DNA of 8,376 nt from Lachnospiraceae bacterium. Lineage in GTDB: Bacteria > Bacillota > Clostridia > Lachnospirales > Lachnospiraceae. How positions within the stretch are numbered: the first letter of the stretch is position 1; every line of letters begins with the position of its first letter. The notes below the pieces were generated by a model. That model worked only from the letters and a program-made list of their open reading frames with translations, ran no database searches and was not told where the DNA came from. Below are positions 6,538-8,376 of this stretch, piece by piece. The stretch spans positions 1 through 8,376 of the forward strand of contig JAFUUM010000356.1 in NCBI GenBank assembly GCA_017477805.1. Reading direction: 5' to 3'. The position numbers and the translations under genes were made by a program.

Positions 6538-6541
6538 AGTG
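6524..6541 (+). promoter_or_regulatory. Ribosome binding site deciding the glgD start
   Basis: AAGGCAGGTGA (6523-6533) lies in the end of glgC. It places AGGTGA five bases before the GTG at 6539, while the upstream GTG at 6530 is inside the site itself. This favours 6539 as the glgD start. Confidence 0.6.
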
Positions 6542-7657
6542 AAAGCGATCGGTATTTTATTAGCAGGCGGTAATAATCATGGACTGGGTGCATTGTCACA
6601 GAAACGTGCGGTAGGCGCCATGCCCGTAGCCGGCAGTTTTCGTGCCATCGATTTTGCCCTCAGTAACATGTCCAATTCCAAAGTCCAGAAAGTTGGCGTG
6701 TTCACCCAGTACAATGCGGGCAGTCTTAACACACACTTAAATTCCTCCAAATGGTGGGATTTCGGTAGAAAACAGGGTGGACTTTTTGTCTTTACCCCGA
6801 CCATTACGGCGGACAACGGTTTCTGGTACAGAGGAACCGCGGACACCATTTATCAGAACCTTGACTTTTTAAAGAGCAGCCACGAGCCCTATGTCATCAT
6901 CGCTTCGGCCGACTGTATCTACAAGCTGGATTACAATAAGGTGCTGGAATATCACATCGACAAGAAGGCAGACATTACGGTCGTTGTAAAGGATATGCCT
7001 AAGGATGTGAGCTGTGAGCGTTTCGGTACCGTAAAGATGAATGAGGAGTGCCGCATCGAGGAATTCGAAGAAAAGCCCCTTGTTGCGAAATCCAACACCA
7101 TCTCCTGCGGTATCTACATCATCCGTCGTCATCAGCTCATCGATATGGTGGAGCGCAGTGCGAAGGAAGAGCGGTACGATTTCGTACGGGATATCCTGAT
7201 CCGTTACAAGGATATGAAGCATATCTACGGTTACAAGATCAAGGATTACTGGAGCAACATCGCTACCGTGGAAGATTATTACAGGACCAATATGGATTTC
7301 CTGAAACCCGAGATCCGGAATTACTTCTTCAAGACCTATCCGGAAGTATTCTCGAAAGTGGCGGATCTGCCTCCCGCAAAGTACAACAGCGGTTCCCGCG
7401 TGGTGAACTCCCTGGTGGCCAGCGGTTGTATCATCAACGGTACGGTAGAGAACTCCGTGATCTTCCGTGAAGCTTACATCGGCAACAACTGCGTGATCAA
7501 GAATTCCATCATCCTGAATGATGTGTACATCGGCGACAACACCCACATCGAGAACTGCATTGTGGAGAGTCGCGGCACCATGCGTGCCAACTCCGAGTAC
7601 ATTGGAGAAGATGGTATCAAGATTGTCGTAGAAAAAAACGATAGGTATGTGATGTAA
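6539..7657 (+). CDS. glgD: GlgD, regulatory-type subunit of ADP-glucose pyrophosphorylase
   Basis: GlgD is a GlgC paralogue that in Bacillota combines with GlgC into a more active hetero-oligomer and is itself weakly active or inactive. The GTG at 6539 gives 372 residues beginning MKAIGILLAGG, the usual GlgD start; the GTG at 6530 would add three residues. The nucleotidyltransferase fold is kept, but the nucleotide loop reads LAGGNNHGLG (8-17) instead of LAGGQGSRLG, losing the conserved Arg. The sugar-site YWKDVGT is YWSNIAT (237-243), while ADCIYKLDY (124-132) and FEEKP (176-180) are kept. A beta-helix domain follows at ~285-350 (VENSVIFREAYIGNNCVI, then IGDNTHIENC). It lies one base after the glgC stop in the same operon and ends at a strong terminator. 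The regulatory role is inferred from the altered residues and family knowledge. Confidence 0.93.
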   Translation: MKAIGILLAGGNNHGLGALSQKRAVGAMPVAGSFRAIDFALSNMSNSKVQKVGVFTQYNAGSLNTHLNSSKWWDFGRKQGGLFVFTPTITADNGFWYRGTADTIYQNLDFLKSSHEPYVIIASADCIYKLDYNKVLEYHIDKKADITVVVKDMPKDVSCERFGTVKMNEECRIEEFEEKPLVAKSNTISCGIYIIRRHQLIDMVERSAKEERYDFVRDILIRYKDMKHIYGYKIKDYWSNIATVEDYYRTNMDFLKPEIRNYFFKTYPEVFSKVADLPPAKYNSGSRVVNSLVASGCIINGTVENSVIFREAYIGNNCVIKNSIILNDVYIGDNTHIENCIVESRGTMRANSEYIGEDGIKIVVEKNDRYVM

Positions 7658-7673
7658 CTAAGAATATAAGGTT

Positions 7674-7711
7674 AGGGGCGCCGCTCTGAGAAGAGGCGCC
7701 CCTTCTTTATT
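7674..7711 (+). terminator. Intrinsic terminator of glgC-glgD
   Basis: GGGGCGCC (7675-7682) pairs perfectly with GGCGCCCC (7695-7702), extended inward past one mismatch by CT/AG and outward by A-T (7674-7703). TTCTTTATT follows. It starts 16 bases after the glgD stop. Confidence 0.88.
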
Positions 7712-7943
7712 GAAGACGTTGCGGCAGCGCGGCAGTCATGCATGCAGCGCGCATTTAGCGCAGCCCTTAATGAGCAGAGCGCGTGCAATACTTGTCCCCC
7801 GAAGGTTGTTTGAGCGCAGCTTGGCAACATAAGCCAAGCAAGCGAGTTCCGAGGGGGCAAGTAGGTCCGGGCACGTGCCTGCGAATTTAGTCGCGGAGCG
7901 GCACTGCGAGCGAATGCATGACTGCTGGAGCTGCTTCGTAGTT
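7712..7943. repeat. Long imperfect palindrome, gene-free; possible MITE-like element or structured RNA
   Basis: Several complementary segments share one centre near 7829. The outer arm GCAGTCATGCAT (7732-7743) pairs perfectly with ATGCATGACTGC (7914-7925), and weaker similarity carries it outward to about 7712 and 7943. Inside are GCGCGTGC (7779-7786) with GCACGTGC (7871-7878, one G-T), CTTG plus CCCCC (7791-7800) with GGGGG plus CAAG (7853-7861), and a central GCTTGGC (7819-7825) with GCCAAGC (7833-7839) around a 7-base loop. The sequence is rich in GCG and GC-containing words, unlike the AT-rich spacers elsewhere in the window. No credible ORF is present on either strand. It may be a dispersed palindromic repeat, a miniature inverted-repeat element or an RNA gene; nothing here tells these apart. 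No clear target-site duplication was seen. Confidence 0.6.
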
Positions 7944-7981
7944 CGTCAAAAAACTATGGCAAGCAACAGAAAGGAAAATCT

Positions 7982-8376
7982 ATGAAGATTCGAAGAGCAA
8001 CCCCCGCCGATATTCCTGCGATCCTGCGGCTTCTTGTGCAGGTCAACATGGTGCATCATAACGGCCGCCCGGATATTTTCAAAGGCCCCTCCACCAAGTA
8101 TAATGAGGAACAGTTGTCCGTTATCGTTACGGATCTCGAGAACCCCGTATTTGTCTGTGAAGATGAAAACGGTGAGGTCCGGGGCCATGCCTTCTGTGTG
8201 CAGAGACAGGCAGTGGGTGATCCCATCCTGACGGATATCAAGACCATGTACGTAGATGACATCTGCGTGGATGAAACCTATCGGGGACATGGTGCCGGCA
8301 AGGCTCTTTATGAGCATGTGGTGCAGTACGCCAAAGAGAATGGATTTTATAACATCACCCTGAATGTCTGGTCCTG
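7982..8376 (+). CDS. GNAT-family N-acetyltransferase, 3'-truncated
   Basis: Transfers an acetyl group from acetyl-CoA to an amine of an unknown substrate, probably in the cytoplasm. The ATG follows AAGGA (7971-7975) by six bases. 131 residues are visible and the frame runs off the right edge without a stop. MKIRRATPADIPAILRLL is a typical GNAT first strand and helix. DICVDETYRGHGAGKALYEH contains the acetyl-CoA pyrophosphate-binding motif R-x-x-G-x-G as RGHGAG (101-106), followed by helix alpha3 and the next strand (NGFYNITLNVWS). A VNMVHHNGRPDIF segment (21-33) and DIKTMYVDDICVDE are characteristic of a common uncharacterised clostridial subgroup. The remaining residues would complete the fold. 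It is separated from glgD by a terminator and the palindrome, so it is probably transcribed independently, but I see no convincing promoter. Confidence 0.88.
   Translation, partial: MKIRRATPADIPAILRLLVQVNMVHHNGRPDIFKGPSTKYNEEQLSVIVTDLENPVFVCEDENGEVRGHAFCVQRQAVGDPILTDIKTMYVDDICVDETYRGHGAGKALYEHVVQYAKENGFYNITLNVWS

Noticed and set aside
6869..7546. A 225-codon open frame on the minus strand opposite glgD, and a 165-codon one opposite glgC (6007-6504).
   Set aside because: The translations are Asp/His/Val-rich low-complexity shadows of the hexapeptide-repeat and nucleotidyltransferase codons, with no recognisable family. The + strand genes are unambiguous.
7672..7860. A 62-codon minus-strand open frame over the glgD terminator and the palindrome.
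   Set aside because: It runs through a terminator hairpin and half of an inverted repeat and its sequence resembles no protein; it is a by-product of the palindrome.

Overview
The window looks like a chromosomal stretch of a Clostridia-class Bacillota, most likely a gut or rumen Lachnospiraceae-type bacterium. This is an inference from three things: a DnaD-domain protein followed by a DnaI/DnaC-type helicase loader, a long (~397 aa) divergent PRPP synthetase, and a glgC-glgD pair encoding catalytic and regulatory-type ADP-glucose pyrophosphorylase subunits. Base composition is moderate, the intergenic regions are AT-rich, and all recognised genes lie on the + strand. No transposase, phage, CRISPR, tRNA or rRNA gene is visible.

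Layout. (1) 2-1171: a MurC-type Mur ligase, cut by the left edge. (2) 1172-1674: a ~500-base gene-free stretch. It holds a cluster of DnaA-box-like 9-mers (1214-1407, several abutted head to tail), a T9 tract, a possible extended -10 promoter, and a leader with several strong and partly competing stem-loops (1503-1621). (3) 1675-3743: a two-gene replication-initiation operon, a DnaD protein with two tandem DnaD domains overlapping a DnaI/DnaC-like AAA+ loader by one base. (4) 3752-5078: a promoter, a long PRPP synthetase and an intrinsic terminator. (5) 5184-7711: a promoter, glgC and glgD (one base between stop and next start) and a strong GC-rich terminator, forming a glycogen-synthesis transcription unit. 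(6) 7712-7943: a gene-free ~230-base imperfect palindrome. (7) 7982-8376: a GNAT acetyltransferase running off the right edge.

How the genes fit together. MurC supplies peptidoglycan precursors. DnaD and the loader bring the replicative helicase to unwound DNA. Prs makes PRPP for nucleotide, histidine, tryptophan and NAD synthesis. GlgC/GlgD make ADP-glucose for glycogen. Most genes are ordinary housekeeping genes. The points that deserve a second look are the DnaA-box cluster ahead of the helicase-loading operon, the structured leader between it and the dnaD-like gene, the long palindrome after glgD, and the unusual active-site motifs of the Prs protein.
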